NCBI RefSeq assembly: GCF_016632335.1 | Contig: NZ_JAEPBG010000002.1 | Location: forward strand, 124,001-188,000 | Direction of reading: 5' to 3' | Origin: Noviherbaspirillum pedocola | GTDB lineage: Bacteria; Pseudomonadota; Gammaproteobacteria; Burkholderiales; Burkholderiaceae_D | Length of the DNA: 64,000 nucleotides | Shown: positions 36,257-46,527 of the stretch, piece after piece | How positions within the stretch are numbered: the first letter of the stretch is position 1 | Layout: each line of letters begins with the position of its first letter | Notes under the pieces: generated by a model | What the model saw: only the letters and a program-made list of their open reading frames with translations | What the model was told of the DNA's origin: nothing | Databases searched by the model: none | Position numbers and translations under genes: made by a program

Positions 36257-38164
36257 ATGATTTCAGTCAGACTTCCCGATGGTTCGCAGCGACAGTTCGA
36301 ACAAGCTGTAACGGTAGCGCAAGTCGCGGCCAGTATCGGTTCCGGCCTGGCCAAGGCTGCGCTCGCTGGCAAGGTCGATGGCAAGGTCGTCGACACCTCT
36401 TTCCTCATCGATCATGACGTCGATCTGGCCATCGTTACCGACAAGGATCCGGAAGGCATCGACGTCATTCGTCATTCCACGGCGCACTTGCTGGCCTATG
36501 CGGTCAAGGAGCTGTTCCCCGAAGCGCAGGTGACCATCGGCCCGGTGATCGAAAATGGTTTCTACTACGACTTTTCCTACAAGCGTCCGTTTACGCCCGA
36601 AGATCTGCAGGCAATCGAGAAGAAGATGGCGGAACTGGCCAAAAAGGATGAGCCAGTGACGCGCTCGGTGCTGCCGCGCGACGAGGCTGTCTCTTTCTTC
36701 AAGTCGATCGGCGAAGACTACAAGGCGGAAATCATCGCTTCGATTCCGCAGAACGAGGACGTGTCGCTGTACAGCGAAGGCAAGTTCACCGATCTGTGCC
36801 GCGGCCCGCACGTGCCATCCACTGGCAAGCTGAAAGTCTTCAAGCTGATGAAGCTTGCCGGAGCCTATTGGCGCGGCGATTCGAAGAACGAGATGCTGCA
36901 GCGTATCTACGGCACCGCATGGACGAAGAAGGAAGATCAGGAAGCCTATCTGCATATGCTGGAAGAGGCGGAAAAGCGCGACCATCGCAAGCTCGGCCGC
37001 CAGCTCGATTTGTTCCATTTCCAGGACGAGGCGCCAGGCCTTATCTTCTGGCATCCAAAAGGTTGGACGATCTGGCAGCAGGTCGAGCAATACATGCGGC
37101 GCGTGTACCAGGAGAATGGTTTCCAGGAAGTGAAGGCGCCGCAGATTCTCGATCGCAGCCTGTGGGAGAAATCCGGCCACTGGGAAAACTACAAGGAGAA
37201 CATGTTCACGACGGAATCGGAAAACCGCGCCTATGCGTTGAAACCGATGAATTGTCCGGGACATGTGCAGATCTTCCGATCCAATCTGCATTCCTATCGC
37301 GAACTGCCGCTGCGTTACGGCGAGTTTGGACAGTGCCATCGCAACGAGCCGTCGGGTTCACTGCACGGCATGATGCGGGTGCGTGGTTTTACGCAGGATG
37401 ATGGCCACATTTTCTGCACCGAGGATCAAATCCTCGATGAATGCGTAAATGCGACCGCACTGCTGCAAAAGGTTTATCGGGATTTCGGTTTCAACGAGAT
37501 CATCTACAAGGTCGCTACTCGCCCCGAGAAGCGTGTTGGTGCGGATGAGTTGTGGGACAAGGCGGAGCAGGCGCTGATCGAGTCGCTGCGTCGTTCCGGT
37601 TGCGAGTTTGAAATCGCTCCAGGCGAGGGCGCTTTCTATGGCCCGAAAATCGAATACACGTTGAAGGATGCGATCGGCCGCATGTGGCAGTGCGGCACTA
37701 TCCAGGTTGACTTTTCAATGCCAGTTCGTCTCGACGCCGAGTATGTCGCGGAAGACAACACGCGCAAGACGCCGGTAATGCTGCATCGCGCGATCCTCGG
37801 TTCGCTCGAGCGTTTCATCGGCATGCTCATCGAAAACCATGCGGGTGCATTACCCCTTTGGCTGGCGCCAGTGCAGGTCGTTGTGCTCAATATTTCGGAT
37901 GCACAGGCTGAATATGCACAAAATGTTGCACAAGCTCTGAAAAAACAAGGATTTAGAGTCAACGCCGATTTGCGGAACGAGAAAATAACCTATAAAATAC
38001 GCGAGCATTCTGTCCAAAAAATCCCATACATTGTTGTTGTTGGCGATAAGGAAAGGGATGCAAACACAGTGGCCGTGCGCGCGCGTGGCAATGTCGATCT
38101 AGGCAGCATGCCGATCGACGCCTTGGTGGAACGCCTGGCAATGGAACGTGACACCAAAGCCTGA
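36257..38164 (+). CDS. thrS: Threonine--tRNA ligase
   Basis: A 635-residue class II synthetase: TGS domain (1-60), editing domain with H-S-T-A-H-L-L-A (about 73-80) and C-R-G-P-H-V (about 182), catalytic core with the zinc ligand in M-N-C-P-G-H, and a C-terminal anticodon domain. The start at 36257 follows GGAG by 6 bases and gives the usual [11 protein letters not shown]-terminus; an ORF reading through the attenuator is rejected. It heads the conserved thrS-infC-rpmI-rplT-pheS-pheT-ihfA cluster. The last 80 codons are markedly AT-rich. Confidence 0.97.
   Translation: MISVRLPDGSQRQFEQAVTVAQVAASIGSGLAKAALAGKVDGKVVDTSFLIDHDVDLAIVTDKDPEGIDVIRHSTAHLLAYAVKELFPEAQVTIGPVIENGFYYDFSYKRPFTPEDLQAIEKKMAELAKKDEPVTRSVLPRDEAVSFFKSIGEDYKAEIIASIPQNEDVSLYSEGKFTDLCRGPHVPSTGKLKVFKLMKLAGAYWRGDSKNEMLQRIYGTAWTKKEDQEAYLHMLEEAEKRDHRKLGRQLDLFHFQDEAPGLIFWHPKGWTIWQQVEQYMRRVYQENGFQEVKAPQILDRSLWEKSGHWENYKENMFTTESENRAYALKPMNCPGHVQIFRSNLHSYRELPLRYGEFGQCHRNEPSGSLHGMMRVRGFTQDDGHIFCTEDQILDECVNATALLQKVYRDFGFNEIIYKVATRPEKRVGADELWDKAEQALIESLRRSGCEFEIAPGEGAFYGPKIEYTLKDAIGRMWQCGTIQVDFSMPVRLDAEYVAEDNTRKTPVMLHRAILGSLERFIGMLIENHAGALPLWLAPVQVVVLNISDAQAEYAQNVAQALKKQGFRVNADLRNEKITYKIREHSVQKIPYIVVVGDKERDANTVAVRARGNVDLGSMPIDALVERLAMERDTKA
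37970..37998 (+). promoter_or_regulatory. Possible internal promoter for infC within thrS
   Basis: TTGCGG (37970-37975), 17-base spacer, TAAAAT (37993-37998), within an AT-rich patch of the thrS 3' region, about 230 bp upstream of infC. E. coli also has infC promoters inside thrS. Confidence 0.4.
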
Positions 38165-38224
38165 AGCGAAGCTCCACCGAGCATAGGCGCGGTCTAATCT
38201 TTAGATTTTCCAAAGGAAACTACG

Positions 38225-38746
38225 ATAGCTACTGACAAGTCGCATCGCATCAATGGCGAAATTCATGCGCCGGAGGTGCGTCTATCCGGGATCGAGAACG
38301 AGCCTTTGGGCATCGTTAGCCTGGCCGAAGCCTTCCGCATGGCGGAAGAAAAAAACGTGGACCTGGTCGAAATCGCACCGAACGCGGTTCCTCCGGTGTG
38401 TCGCCTGATGGACTATGGCAAGTTCAAGTACCAGGAACAGAAGCGCGCCCACGAAGCCAAGCTCAAGCAGAAAATTATCTCGGTCAAGGAAATCAAATTC
38501 CGCCCTGGCACGGATGATGGTGATTACAACATCAAGTTGCGTAACCTCATCAAGTTCCTTGAAGAGGGTGACAAGACCAAGATCACCTTGCGTTTTCGTG
38601 GTCGCGAGATGGCGCACCAGGATATCGGTATGCGCATGCTGGAACGTCTGAAGGCAGATCTCGAGCCTTTTGGCCAGGTTGAGCAATGGCCAAAGATGGA
38701 AGGTCGCCAGATGGTGATGGTTTTGGCGCCGAAGAAGAAAAAGTAA
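38225..38746 (+). CDS. infC: Translation initiation factor IF-3 (ATA start codon)
   Basis: A 173-residue protein: N-domain through about 80 (H-R-I-N-G-E-I, then [12 protein letters not shown], the family signature), linker, and C-domain with the F-R-G-R-E-M-A-H motif. IF-3 prevents premature subunit joining and proofreads the start codon. No ATG, GTG or TTG fits the N-terminus; the frame opens with ATA at 38225, 7 bases after AAGGA. Rare initiators on infC are known to allow autoregulation, because IF-3 itself discriminates against them. Starting at the internal codon 38276 would delete 17 conserved residues. Confidence 0.93.
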   Translation: MATDKSHRINGEIHAPEVRLSGIENEPLGIVSLAEAFRMAEEKNVDLVEIAPNAVPPVCRLMDYGKFKYQEQKRAHEAKLKQKIISVKEIKFRPGTDDGDYNIKLRNLIKFLEEGDKTKITLRFRGREMAHQDIGMRMLERLKADLEPFGQVEQWPKMEGRQMVMVLAPKKKK

Positions 38747-38903
38747 GCGTAGCGTCGCGGTTTCCGAAAAAGAATTTGTGCAGACGCCTTTTGCGGGCGT
38801 TTCGCGCGAACTGCGCCAGTCATTCAGGCTGGTGACAAACAAGTGAGTGCAGGCATCCAAGTGCAGCCACAGGCTGCCACCTGCAATCATGTCAAAAATG
38901 GAG

Positions 38904-38919
38904 CTGTCCATAAGGACAG
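38904..38919 (+). promoter_or_regulatory. Hairpin sequestering the rpmI ribosome binding site
   Basis: CTGTCC-ATAA-GGACAG is a perfect 6-bp stem with a tetraloop. Its 3' arm is the purine-rich AAGGACAGG 8-16 bases before the rpmI ATG. It is a candidate translational operator for ribosomal protein L20, which represses rpmI-rplT in other bacteria. Confidence 0.5.
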
Positions 38920-38927
38920 GTATTGTT

Positions 38928-39125
38928 ATGCCAAAAATGAAAACGAAGAGCAGCGCCAAAAAGCGCTTTCGTGTACGTCCGGGTGGCACCGTCAAGCGCG
39001 GTCAAGCCTTCAAGCGCCACATCCTGACCAAGAAAACCACCAAGAACAAACGCCAGCTGCGCGGTGCTGAGAACGTCCATGCGACGAACCTCGATTCCGT
39101 TCGCGCAATGATGCCGTTCGCCTAA
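38928..39125 (+). CDS. rpmI: 50S ribosomal protein L35
   Basis: A 65-residue basic protein with the typical start [14 protein letters not shown] and end. The start at 38928 is fixed by homology; the upstream in-frame extension (27 codons) is not family-like. Confidence 0.96.
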   Translation: MPKMKTKSSAKKRFRVRPGGTVKRGQAFKRHILTKKTTKNKRQLRGAENVHATNLDSVRAMMPFA

Positions 39126-39145
39126 CCTCACATTAAGGAGTTAAC

Positions 39146-39505
39146 ATGCCTAGAGTAAAACGTGGGGTCACGGCACGGGCCCGTCACAAGAAAGTTCTTG
39201 ACGCCGCCAAGGGTTACCGCGGCCGTCGCAGCAAAGTCTTCCGCGTCGCCAAGCAGGCGGTTATGCGCGCTGGGCAATATGCCTATCGCGACCGCCGTAA
39301 CAAGAAGCGCGTATTCCGTGCACTGTGGATTGCGCGTATCAACGCCGCTTCCCGTTCGCATGGCCTGACCTACAGCGTCTTCATGAATGGCCTGAAGCGC
39401 GCCGCGATCGAACTGGACCGCAAGGTCTTGGCCGATATGGCGGTGACTGACAAGCCGGCATTCGCCGCAATCGTCAACCAAGTCAAAGCCACGATCGCCG
39501 CTTGA
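39146..39505 (+). CDS. rplT: 50S ribosomal protein L20
   Basis: A 119-residue basic protein, [16 protein letters not shown] at the start, with the conserved Y-R-D-R-R-N-K-K-R and L-W-I-A-R-I-N-A-A segments. L20 is essential for early 50S assembly and in E. coli is the translational repressor of rpmI-rplT. 20 bp after rpmI. Confidence 0.97.
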   Translation: MPRVKRGVTARARHKKVLDAAKGYRGRRSKVFRVAKQAVMRAGQYAYRDRRNKKRVFRALWIARINAASRSHGLTYSVFMNGLKRAAIELDRKVLADMAVTDKPAFAAIVNQVKATIAA

Positions 39506-39540
39506 GCGGTTGTTGCCATCGCCCGTAAAGGGTGAGCGCC

Positions 39541-39576
39541 AAGCGGGGCACAGGGTCACACCTTTGCCCCGCTTTG
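39541..39576 (+). terminator. Stem-loop between rplT and pheS
   Basis: AAGCGGGGCA (39541-39550) pairs with TGCCCCGCTT (39565-39574), followed by an interrupted T stretch. It is a likely partial terminator that tunes pheST relative to the ribosomal protein genes. Confidence 0.7.
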
Positions 39577-39636
39577 TTTGTCGGGCCGAATCAGGCTCGC
39601 CTGTTTTGGCTTTTCATGAATGCGGGAAATCATCGC

Positions 39637-40653
39637 ATGAGCTCCTTAGAAGACATCGTAGCAGCGGCCCAGGCCGATTTTGCCTTGGCGCCGGACGCCG
39701 TGGCGCTGGAAAACGCAAAGGCCAAATACCTAGGCAAGACCGGCCAGATCACCGAGCAGATGAAAGGCCTTGGCAAGCTTGCGCCGGAAGAAAGGCGCTC
39801 TCAAGGCGCCATCATCAACGCCGCGAAGGAAAAAATCGAGGCCGCGCTGACGGCGCGCCGTGATGCGCTTGCCAATGCGCAGATGCAGTCCCGTTTAAAT
39901 GCGGAAGCCATCGATGTCACGCTTCCGGGGCGCGGTCGCCGCTTCGGCGGCATTCATCCGGTAATGCGTACCTGGCAGCGCATTGAGGAAATCTTCGGTT
40001 CGATCGGTTTCGAGGTGGCGGACGGCCCGGAAATCGAGAACGACTGGACCAATTTCACCGCACTGAACAGCCCGGAAAATCATCCCGCACGTTCGATGCA
40101 GGACACCTTCTATGTCGACGGCAAGGATAGCCAGGGTAAGCCGCTGCTGCTGCGCACCCATACCAGCCCGATGCAGGTGCGTTACGCGCGCATGAACCAG
40201 CCGCCGATCAAGGTCATCGCTCCGGGACGGACCTACCGCGTAGACAGTGATGCCACGCATTCGCCGATGTTCCATCAGGTCGAAGGCCTGTGGCTGGACC
40301 GGGACATCAGCTTCGCCGATCTCAAGGGCGTTTATCTGAACTTCGTGCGCGCCTTTTTTGAAACCGATGATTTGCAGGTGCGGTTTCGTCCATCCTATTT
40401 CCCGTTTACCGAACCTTCGGCCGAGATCGATATTGCTTTCGGCAGCGGTCCGTTGAAGGGCCGCTGGCTCGAGGTTTCCGGAGCCGGGCAGGTGCATCCA
40501 ACAGTCATCCGGAACATGGGCTTCGATCCGGAGCAAATCACCGGTTTCGCATTCGGCTCGGGTTTGGAACGGCTGACGATGCTGCGCTATGGCATCAACG
40601 ACTTGCGTCTGTTTTACGAAGGCGACCTGCGCTTCCTAAAACAATTCAATTAA
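39637..40653 (+). CDS. pheS: Phenylalanine--tRNA ligase, alpha subunit
   Basis: A 338-residue catalytic subunit: N-terminal coiled-coil that recognises tRNA-Phe, then the class II core with D-N-F-T-type motif [20 protein letters not shown] and the motif-3 [11 protein letters not shown]. The start at 39637 (MSSLEDIV) is chosen by family length; the longer ORF would read through the rplT-pheS hairpin. Confidence 0.96.
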   Translation: MSSLEDIVAAAQADFALAPDAVALENAKAKYLGKTGQITEQMKGLGKLAPEERRSQGAIINAAKEKIEAALTARRDALANAQMQSRLNAEAIDVTLPGRGRRFGGIHPVMRTWQRIEEIFGSIGFEVADGPEIENDWTNFTALNSPENHPARSMQDTFYVDGKDSQGKPLLLRTHTSPMQVRYARMNQPPIKVIAPGRTYRVDSDATHSPMFHQVEGLWLDRDISFADLKGVYLNFVRAFFETDDLQVRFRPSYFPFTEPSAEIDIAFGSGPLKGRWLEVSGAGQVHPTVIRNMGFDPEQITGFAFGSGLERLTMLRYGINDLRLFYEGDLRFLKQFN

Positions 40654-40673
40654 GCAATTAGGCACGGTTCACT

Positions 40674-43103
40674 ATGCAATTCTCCGAAAGCTGGCTGCGC
40701 ACGATGGCCAATCCGAAAATCACTTCGGATGAACTGGCGCATCTGTTGACGATGTCTGGTCTGGAAGTGGAAGAGGTGGAGCCCGTGGCGCCGCCGTTCA
40801 CCGGGGTCGTGGTGGCAAAGGTGGTCGAGGTGACTCGCCATCCGAATGCGGATCGGCTCAATGTGTGCCAGGTCGATGCCGGCTCCGGTTCCCTGCTCAA
40901 TATTGTTTGCGGAGCGCCCAACGTTCGCGCGGGAATGCATGTGCCGTGCGCATTGCCAGGCGCATCGCTGCCACCCGGCGAGGACGGCAAGGCTTTCGAA
41001 ATCAAGATAGGCAAACTTCGCGGCGTAGAGTCTCAGGGAATGTTGTGCTCGGCGCGCGAACTCGGTTTGTCCGAGGATCATGGCGGCCTGCTCGAATTGC
41101 CGGTCGATGCGCCAATCGGAAAGAATTTCCGTGATTACTATCGCCTCAACGACCTCAAATTCACCATCAAGCTGACACCGAATCGGGCGGATTGCCTTTC
41201 GGTACTCGGCGTGGCGAGGGAAGTGTCCGCGCTGACCGGCGTGCCCTTGCATGCGCCGACGTCCCAGCCCGTGATACCAAACTCCGATGAGAAGCTGCCG
41301 GTGCGGATTTCGGCACCTGATCTGTGTGGACGGTTCTCGGGACGGATCATCCGCGGCCTGAATGCGCGTGCGGCAACGCCCGACTGGATGAAGCAGCGCC
41401 TGGAGCGCAGCGGCCAACGCTCGATTTCGGCTCTGGTGGATATCTCCAACTATGTAATGCTCGAACTGGGCCGACCGACGCATGTCTTCGATCTCGACAA
41501 GATTCATGGCGGACTGGATGTGCGCTGGGGGCGCAAGGGCGAAAGCCTGAAGCTGTTGAACGGCAATACGGTCGAGCTTGATGAGTGGGTCGGCGTGATC
41601 GCTGATGAGCAGCAAGTCGAATCCCTGGCGGGCATCATGGGCGGCGACGCTACTGCGGTGAGCCTAGATACCGTCAACATTTATCTCGAAGCCGCATTCT
41701 GGCACCCCCAGGCGCTGCAGGGCCGTGCACGTCGCTACAATTTTTCCACCGACGCCGCCCATCGTTTCGAGCGCGGCGTCGACTATGCGACCACGGTTGA
41801 ACATATCGAGCGCATCACCGCGCTAATCGTAGAGATTTGTGGTCAATCTGGCATTACGATGATTGGGCCGGTGGAAGATCAGATCACCACGCTTCCGGAG
41901 CGCAAGCCAGTTTCAGTGCGCACAGCGCGTGCGCAGAAGATCATTGGTGTGCCGCTGAATGATGAGCAGATTGCCGATATCTTCACGCGACTCGGCTTGC
42001 CGTTCAGCCACGAACCAGGCCTGTTCAGTGTGACGCCGCCAACTTACCGCTTCGATATCGACATCGAGGAAGACCTGATCGAAGAAATCGCGCGCGTGTA
42101 CGGATTCGAGAACATTCCGGCACAGCCGCCGGTTGCCGCGAACGCAATGCGCATTCGTCCGGAAAATCAGCGTTCGCTCTTTACGATACGCCGTGAACTC
42201 GCGGATCTGGATTACCAGGAAGTCGTCAATTTCAGTTTCGTTGAAGAATCCTGGGAGCAGGATTTTGCCAATAACACCAATCCCATTCGCTTGCTGAACC
42301 CGATCGCCAGCCAGATGAGCGTCATGCGTTCGACCCTGATCGGCGGTCTGATTGCCAATGTACGTTACAACCTGAACCGGAAGAACAACCGGGTTCGCAT
42401 CTTCGAAATTGGTTCAGCTTTCCTGCGCGACAGCCAATCCCAAGACGGTCCGCTTTCGGTGGCGGGTTATGTGCAGCCGAAGCGGGTGGCAGCGCTGGCG
42501 TATGGTCAAGCTCTAACCGAGCAATGGGGAGCGCCGGCACGCAATGTCGATTACTTTGATGTAAAAGCCGACCTTGAAGCGATGTTCGACGCTGATAGCT
42601 TGCGCTTTGCACGTACCAACCACCCGGCCTTGCATCCGGGACGCTCGGCTGCAGTGATGTTTGAAGGACGGGAAATCGGCCTCATCGGAGAGCTGCATCC
42701 GCGCTGGCAGCAGAAGTACGAGCTGCCTTTGGCTCCGGTTTTGTTTGAAGTCGATGCATTGGCATTGCAAGCGCAAAGGGTGCCTGTCTATCAAGAAATT
42801 TCGAAATTTCCGGCAGTTAACCGAGACCTCGCCTTGTTGGTGAAAAGCCACGTTCAGTCACAAGATTTATTGGATGTTTTTTCCTCTGAGAAATTATCGA
42901 ATCCACTTGGCCGATTGGTCCAAGCCATTGTTTTATTTGATGAATATCGCGGGAAAGGCTTGCAAAATGATGAAAAAAGCCTTGCTTTCCGATTCACATT
43001 GCAAGATACTCAAACGACTCTGAACGACAACAATGTGGACGCCGCGATGGCTGCATTCATTGAGGCTGCCCAACAAAAATGCGGTGCTACGCTCCGCGCC
43101 TGA
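40674..43103 (+). CDS. pheT: Phenylalanine--tRNA ligase, beta subunit
   Basis: An 809-residue subunit with the expected domains: tRNA-binding/OB domain (about 40-150, N-A-D-R-L-N-V-C), B3/4 editing domain (about 210-385, R-F-E-R-G-V-D at the end), B5 domain (about 405-475), catalytic-like core and the FDX-ACB anticodon domain (about 715-809). It starts 20 bp after pheS. The 3' 300 bases are AT-rich relative to the rest, as in thrS. Confidence 0.96.
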   Translation: MQFSESWLRTMANPKITSDELAHLLTMSGLEVEEVEPVAPPFTGVVVAKVVEVTRHPNADRLNVCQVDAGSGSLLNIVCGAPNVRAGMHVPCALPGASLPPGEDGKAFEIKIGKLRGVESQGMLCSARELGLSEDHGGLLELPVDAPIGKNFRDYYRLNDLKFTIKLTPNRADCLSVLGVAREVSALTGVPLHAPTSQPVIPNSDEKLPVRISAPDLCGRFSGRIIRGLNARAATPDWMKQRLERSGQRSISALVDISNYVMLELGRPTHVFDLDKIHGGLDVRWGRKGESLKLLNGNTVELDEWVGVIADEQQVESLAGIMGGDATAVSLDTVNIYLEAAFWHPQALQGRARRYNFSTDAAHRFERGVDYATTVEHIERITALIVEICGQSGITMIGPVEDQITTLPERKPVSVRTARAQKIIGVPLNDEQIADIFTRLGLPFSHEPGLFSVTPPTYRFDIDIEEDLIEEIARVYGFENIPAQPPVAANAMRIRPENQRSLFTIRRELADLDYQEVVNFSFVEESWEQDFANNTNPIRLLNPIASQMSVMRSTLIGGLIANVRYNLNRKNNRVRIFEIGSAFLRDSQSQDGPLSVAGYVQPKRVAALAYGQALTEQWGAPARNVDYFDVKADLEAMFDADSLRFARTNHPALHPGRSAAVMFEGREIGLIGELHPRWQQKYELPLAPVLFEVDALALQAQRVPVYQEISKFPAVNRDLALLVKSHVQSQDLLDVFSSEKLSNPLGRLVQAIVLFDEYRGKGLQNDEKSLAFRFTLQDTQTTLNDNNVDAAMAAFIEAAQQKCGATLRA

Positions 43104-43123
43104 CTTGGGTGGAGATAACCGAA

Positions 43124-43537
43124 ATGAATGATGTGAACTCAGCCGAATTTCAATCCGTATTGGCCGCCGACCTCGATCGCGCATTAATGGAAGCCCAGGC
43201 GCGCTCACAGGCGCAAAAAGAGCTGCCAACCTTGACCAAGGCTGAGCTGGCCGAGCTGCTTTTCGAGCAGGTCGGTTTGAACAAGCGTGAGGCCAAGGAC
43301 ATGGTGGAAACCTTCTTCCTTGAGATACGCGATGCGCTTGAGCGTGGTGAGCAGGTGAAATTGTCCGGCTTCGGCAATTTCCAATTGCGCGATAAACCGC
43401 AGCGTCCGGGCCGCAATCCAAAAACTGGCGAAGCTATCCCAATTACCGCACGCCGCGTCGTCACTTTTCATGCCAGCCAGAAACTGAAAGGTTTGGTCGA
43501 AGCGGCTAGCCGCAAGCCACTTACCCGCGTGGTGTAA
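43124..43537 (+). CDS. ihfA: Integration host factor, subunit alpha
   Basis: A 137-residue DNA-bending protein. The HU/IHF core starts at [13 protein letters not shown] and includes [20 protein letters not shown] (beta arm with the intercalating Pro). About 38 extra N-terminal residues precede the core; such extensions are usual for IHF-alpha in Burkholderiales. It ends the thrS-ihfA cluster. Confidence 0.95.
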   Translation: MNDVNSAEFQSVLAADLDRALMEAQARSQAQKELPTLTKAELAELLFEQVGLNKREAKDMVETFFLEIRDALERGEQVKLSGFGNFQLRDKPQRPGRNPKTGEAIPITARRVVTFHASQKLKGLVEAASRKPLTRVV

Positions 43538-43546
43538 TTCGTGTCC

Positions 43547-43936
43547 ATGACTGATAAGAACAACAAGCAAGAACTGATCGAACTTCCGCCGATACCGGCC
43601 AAACGTTATTTCACCATTGGGGAAGTCAGCGAATTGTGCGGCGTTAAGCCGCATGTGCTGCGCTATTGGGAGCAGGAATTCACCCAATTGCGACCGGTAA
43701 AACGTCGTGGCAACCGGCGCTATTACCAGCATCATGAAGTACTGCTGATAAGGCGTATTCGTGAATTGCTCTACGAGCAGGGTTTTACGATTAGCGGTGC
43801 ACGTAACAAGCTCGGACGTCGCCTGGCTGAGTTCGGCGACCTCGAAGATGAACCCGTTACACCGCCGCCTCCAGTTGTCGACGTGGCCGAGCTGCGCAGT
43901 GAATTAAGCCAGATTCTTGCGCTGCTGCAGCGTTAA
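43547..43936 (+). CDS. MerR-family transcriptional regulator
   Basis: A 129-residue protein with an N-terminal MerR winged helix (F-T-I-G-E-V-S-E-L-C-G-V-K-P-H-V-L-R-Y-W-E, about 18-38) and a short proline-rich linker and helix. It has no metal-binding C-terminus. It is the usual neighbour of ihfA in this group. The start could also be the GTG at 43541. Its target is unknown. Confidence 0.85.
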   Translation: MTDKNNKQELIELPPIPAKRYFTIGEVSELCGVKPHVLRYWEQEFTQLRPVKRRGNRRYYQHHEVLLIRRIRELLYEQGFTISGARNKLGRRLAEFGDLEDEPVTPPPPVVDVAELRSELSQILALLQR

Positions 43937-43952
43937 CACTGCAAATCCCCGC

Positions 43953-43982
43953 TTGACAATCCATCCGCCGAGCACTTATGGT
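43953..43982 (+). promoter_or_regulatory. Sigma-70 promoter of the leuA leader
   Basis: TTGACA (43953-43958, perfect), 18-base spacer, TATGGT (43977-43982). CCGAGCAC/GTGCTCGG forms an 8-bp palindrome across the -10 region (43968-43988), which could be an operator. The predicted start coincides with the ATG at 43989. Confidence 0.65.
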
Positions 43983-43988
43983 GCTCGG

Positions 43989-44069
43989 ATGCCTCCCGCA
44001 TCCCGTCAATTGTTCCCGTTCTCGCTATCCGCTCCTGCGGCCCTGGCGCTACGACTACGCCTAGCGTAA
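43989..44069 (+). CDS. Leucine-rich leader ORF 1 upstream of leuA
   Basis: A 26-codon ORF ending in CTG GCG CTA CGA CTA CGC CTA GCG TAA: six Leu codons, four of them the rare CTA, clustered at the end (L-A-L-R-L-R-L-A). It begins at or next to the predicted transcription start, so it might be translated as a leaderless mRNA. Composition and place fit a leucine attenuation peptide. Not confirmed. Confidence 0.55.
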   Translation: MPPASRQLFPFSLSAPAALALRLRLA

Positions 44070-44148
44070 ATACGCACTCTGCACCGCCACAAGGCGGGCG
44101 CCCATCTCCGGCGCAGGCAACGGTCAACAGAACGCAGGAACGACGAGC

Positions 44149-44265
44149 ATGCATTTCAAACTGATCCCCGCAACACGAATCGACGGCGAAATTTTCGGCC
44201 TGCATGTCTTTGCACGTGCACTTGCGCTGCTACCGCTAGCGATCGGTTGCCTGGCCTCGCGTTGA
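44149..44265 (+). CDS. Leucine-rich leader ORF 2 upstream of leuA
   Basis: A 38-codon ORF with AGGA 10 bases upstream of its ATG. Seven Leu codons, five of them within residues 25-35 (L-A-L-L-P-L-A then L), two being CTA. Its 3' end overlaps one arm of competing inverted repeats (44248-44296). Either a second leader peptide or the principal one; function inferred from position and codon content. Confidence 0.5.
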   Translation: MHFKLIPATRIDGEIFGLHVFARALALLPLAIGCLASR

Positions 44266-44329
44266 CGTGGCAGCCAGGCAGCCGGAATAAGCCACGATGC
44301 CCCATTCACGGCGGAGCCGAAATCCGCCG
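44248..44329 (+). promoter_or_regulatory. Competing hairpins before leuA
   Basis: TGCCTGGC (44248-44255) pairs with GCCAGGCA (44273-44280); the overlapping CGTGGC (44266-44271) pairs with GCCACG (44291-44296), so the two stems interfere. A third stem CGGCGGA/TCCGCCG (44309-44329) lies 12 bases before the leuA ribosome binding site. There is no T tract, so any control would be Rho-dependent or translational. Confidence 0.5.
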
Positions 44330-44351
44330 CCGACACAGACAAGGACCGATC

Positions 44352-46019
44352 ATGATGTTGAGCAATCCCTCAAGCAAATATGCCCCCTTTGCGCCAGTAG
44401 GCCTGAAGGACCGTACTTGGCCAGACCAAGTCATCGCCAAGCCGCCAATCTGGATGAGCACCGATCTGCGCGATGGCAACCAGGCACTGATTGAGCCAAT
44501 GAGTCCAGAGCGCAAGCTGCGATTTTTTAATCTTCTGCTGCAAACCGGCCTGAAGGAAATCGAAGTGGGCTTTCCTTCGGCTTCGCAGACCGACTTCGAT
44601 TTTGTGCGCATGCTCATCGAGGAAAACCGTATACCGGAAGACGTCACGATCATCGTTCTGACGCAGTCGCGTGAGGAGTTGATCCGGCGCACGGTGGAAG
44701 CGGTGCAGGGCGCGAAGCGGGCGATCATTCACCTGTATAACTCGACGGCGCCGGCATTCCGGCGCGTCGTTTTCAATCTGCCGCGCGAAGAAATCAAGGG
44801 CATCGCGGTGCGTGGCGCGCGCCTGGTGAAGCATCTCACCGCCGATCTGCCGGAGACCGATTGGGGCTTTGAATACACCCCCGAATCCTTCAGCCAGACT
44901 GAACTGGATTTCGCCAAGGAAGTTTGCGATGCCGTATCCGAGGTATGGCAGCCGACGCCGGAACGCAAGATGATCATCAACCTGCCGTCCACCGTGGAAA
45001 GCAGCACACCAAACGTCTACGCCGACCAGATCGAATGGATGCACCGCCATCTCGCCAGGCGCGACGCCATCATCCTGAGCGTGCATCCGCACAATGATCG
45101 CGGCACGGCCATCGCTGCAGCGGAATTTGCCGTCATGGCCGGCGCGCAGCGGGTGGAGGGCTGCCTGTTCGGTAATGGCGAGCGCACCGGCAATGTTGAC
45201 TTGGTCACCCTCGCGCTGAACCTCTATACCCAAGGCGTGCATCCGGGACTGGACTTCTCGGACATCGATGCGGTGCGCCAGTGTGTCGAAGAGTGCAATC
45301 AGATTCCAGTGCATCCGCGCCACCCCTATGTTGGCGACCTGGTATTCACCGCATTCTCGGGATCGCACCAGGATGCGATCAAGAAGGGCTTTGCGCAGTA
45401 CCGCCCGGGCGACGTCTGGGACATTCCCTACCTGCCGATCGACCCCGCCGACCTCGGCCGAAATTATGATGCGGTGATTCGGGTCAACAGTCAGTCTGGG
45501 AAGGGCGGCATGGCGTATCTGCTCGAACAGGAATACGGCCTGGCCTTGCCGCGCCGCTTGCAGATTGAATTCAGCAAGGCAGTGCAGGCTGCTGCGGATG
45601 ACACCGGCAAGGAAATCACCGCCCGGGAAATCCATCGCATCTTCAGCGCCGAATACCTGGAAGGGGAAACGCCTTATGCCTATGTCGGCCACCGGATGAG
45701 TGAAAACACCTCGGATCCGGAACCAGTGCAGATTGACGCCGTGCTGCGGCACGATGGCATGGCTCTCGAGGTGAAAGGCGCAGGCAACGGGCCGATCGAT
45801 GCATTCGTGCGCGCGCTCGCACTAGACGTGCGCGTGATGGATTACCACGAACATGCGATCGGCAGCGGGGCGGATGCGAAGGCGGCGAGCTACATTGAAC
45901 TCCGGGTCGGCAATGGGCCGACCACCTTTGGGGTTGGCATCGACGCGAACATCGCAACGGCATCGTTCAAAGCGGTGATCAGCGCGATCAACCGCGATCT
46001 CTGCCGCCGCCAAGCCTGA
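44352..46019 (+). CDS. leuA: 2-isopropylmalate synthase, LeuA type 2
   Basis: A 555-residue enzyme with a D-R-T-W-P stretch, then [10 protein letters not shown] (metal and substrate Asp/Arg), the H-P-H-N-D-R-G metal motif and [10 protein letters not shown] in the barrel, followed by the C-terminal regulatory domain. The N-terminus and length belong to the longer type-2 class, distinct from the E. coli-type LeuA whose end is at position 130. ATG at 44352 follows AAGGA by 6 bases; an upstream extension would cross the leader hairpins and is rejected. The long leader with Leu-rich ORFs suggests leucine-dependent control. Confidence 0.94.
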   Translation: MMLSNPSSKYAPFAPVGLKDRTWPDQVIAKPPIWMSTDLRDGNQALIEPMSPERKLRFFNLLLQTGLKEIEVGFPSASQTDFDFVRMLIEENRIPEDVTIIVLTQSREELIRRTVEAVQGAKRAIIHLYNSTAPAFRRVVFNLPREEIKGIAVRGARLVKHLTADLPETDWGFEYTPESFSQTELDFAKEVCDAVSEVWQPTPERKMIINLPSTVESSTPNVYADQIEWMHRHLARRDAIILSVHPHNDRGTAIAAAEFAVMAGAQRVEGCLFGNGERTGNVDLVTLALNLYTQGVHPGLDFSDIDAVRQCVEECNQIPVHPRHPYVGDLVFTAFSGSHQDAIKKGFAQYRPGDVWDIPYLPIDPADLGRNYDAVIRVNSQSGKGGMAYLLEQEYGLALPRRLQIEFSKAVQAAADDTGKEITAREIHRIFSAEYLEGETPYAYVGHRMSENTSDPEPVQIDAVLRHDGMALEVKGAGNGPIDAFVRALALDVRVMDYHEHAIGSGADAKAASYIELRVGNGPTTFGVGIDANIATASFKAVISAINRDLCRRQA

Positions 46020-46046
46020 TGGCGCCTGCGGCCTGACGAGCGGCGT

Positions 46047-46367
46047 TCAGCGCAGGCGCAAGCGCAGCAGCAGTGCTTCGGTTTGCGCCTGTGATGCCGC
46101 TTTCAAACCGATGCGCCATGCGTCCTGCAGCTGCGAAACCGATTGCCGCATCATCTGGAACGCAGTGGCGGCCGCCTCGATCGGGCTGCCGGCGCGCGCG
46201 CGCCGGATTTCTATAACCTCCAGCAATTCCTCCAGCGCGGCCTGATGCCGCGCTGGAGCTGTATCAACTGCCTGACGCAACATCTTGCGTCGATAACGCT
46301 CAAACGCTTCAGGATCCTGTTCGTGCAGCCGTACCAGAACATCGAATTCGGGCAGTCCGTTTTCCAT
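46047..46367 (-). CDS. DUF3135-like small protein
   Basis: A 106-residue mostly helical cytoplasmic protein, no signal peptide. The start M-E-N-G-L-P-E-F-D-V-L-V-x-L-H-E-Q-D-P-E-A-F-E resembles the DUF3135 family (P-x-F-D-x-L-x-x-L-A-x-x-D-P-E-x-F-E). Function unknown. It is convergent with leuA. Confidence 0.65.
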   Translation of the reverse strand: MENGLPEFDVLVRLHEQDPEAFERYRRKMLRQAVDTAPARHQAALEELLEVIEIRRARAGSPIEAAATAFQMMRQSVSQLQDAWRIGLKAASQAQTEALLLRLRLR

Positions 46368-46527
46368 GGCATCACCGACCCATGAGTTGCAATGTTGCTA
46401 AGTTTATCCGAATCCGGGAATTGATATTTATGCAATGTCAACGCTGGGCAGAGATAGGTAGGGCAGCGCACAGACAGTGCCTGAAAATCGCATTACATTG
46501 GGTTTTCTTATCAAGGGAGCCAAAACC

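Noticed and set aside
39506-39636. A Phe-rich pheM-like leader before pheS
   Set aside because: The few Phe codons (L-F-W-L-F) lie after the hairpin and in the pheS frame, so the order does not fit attenuation.
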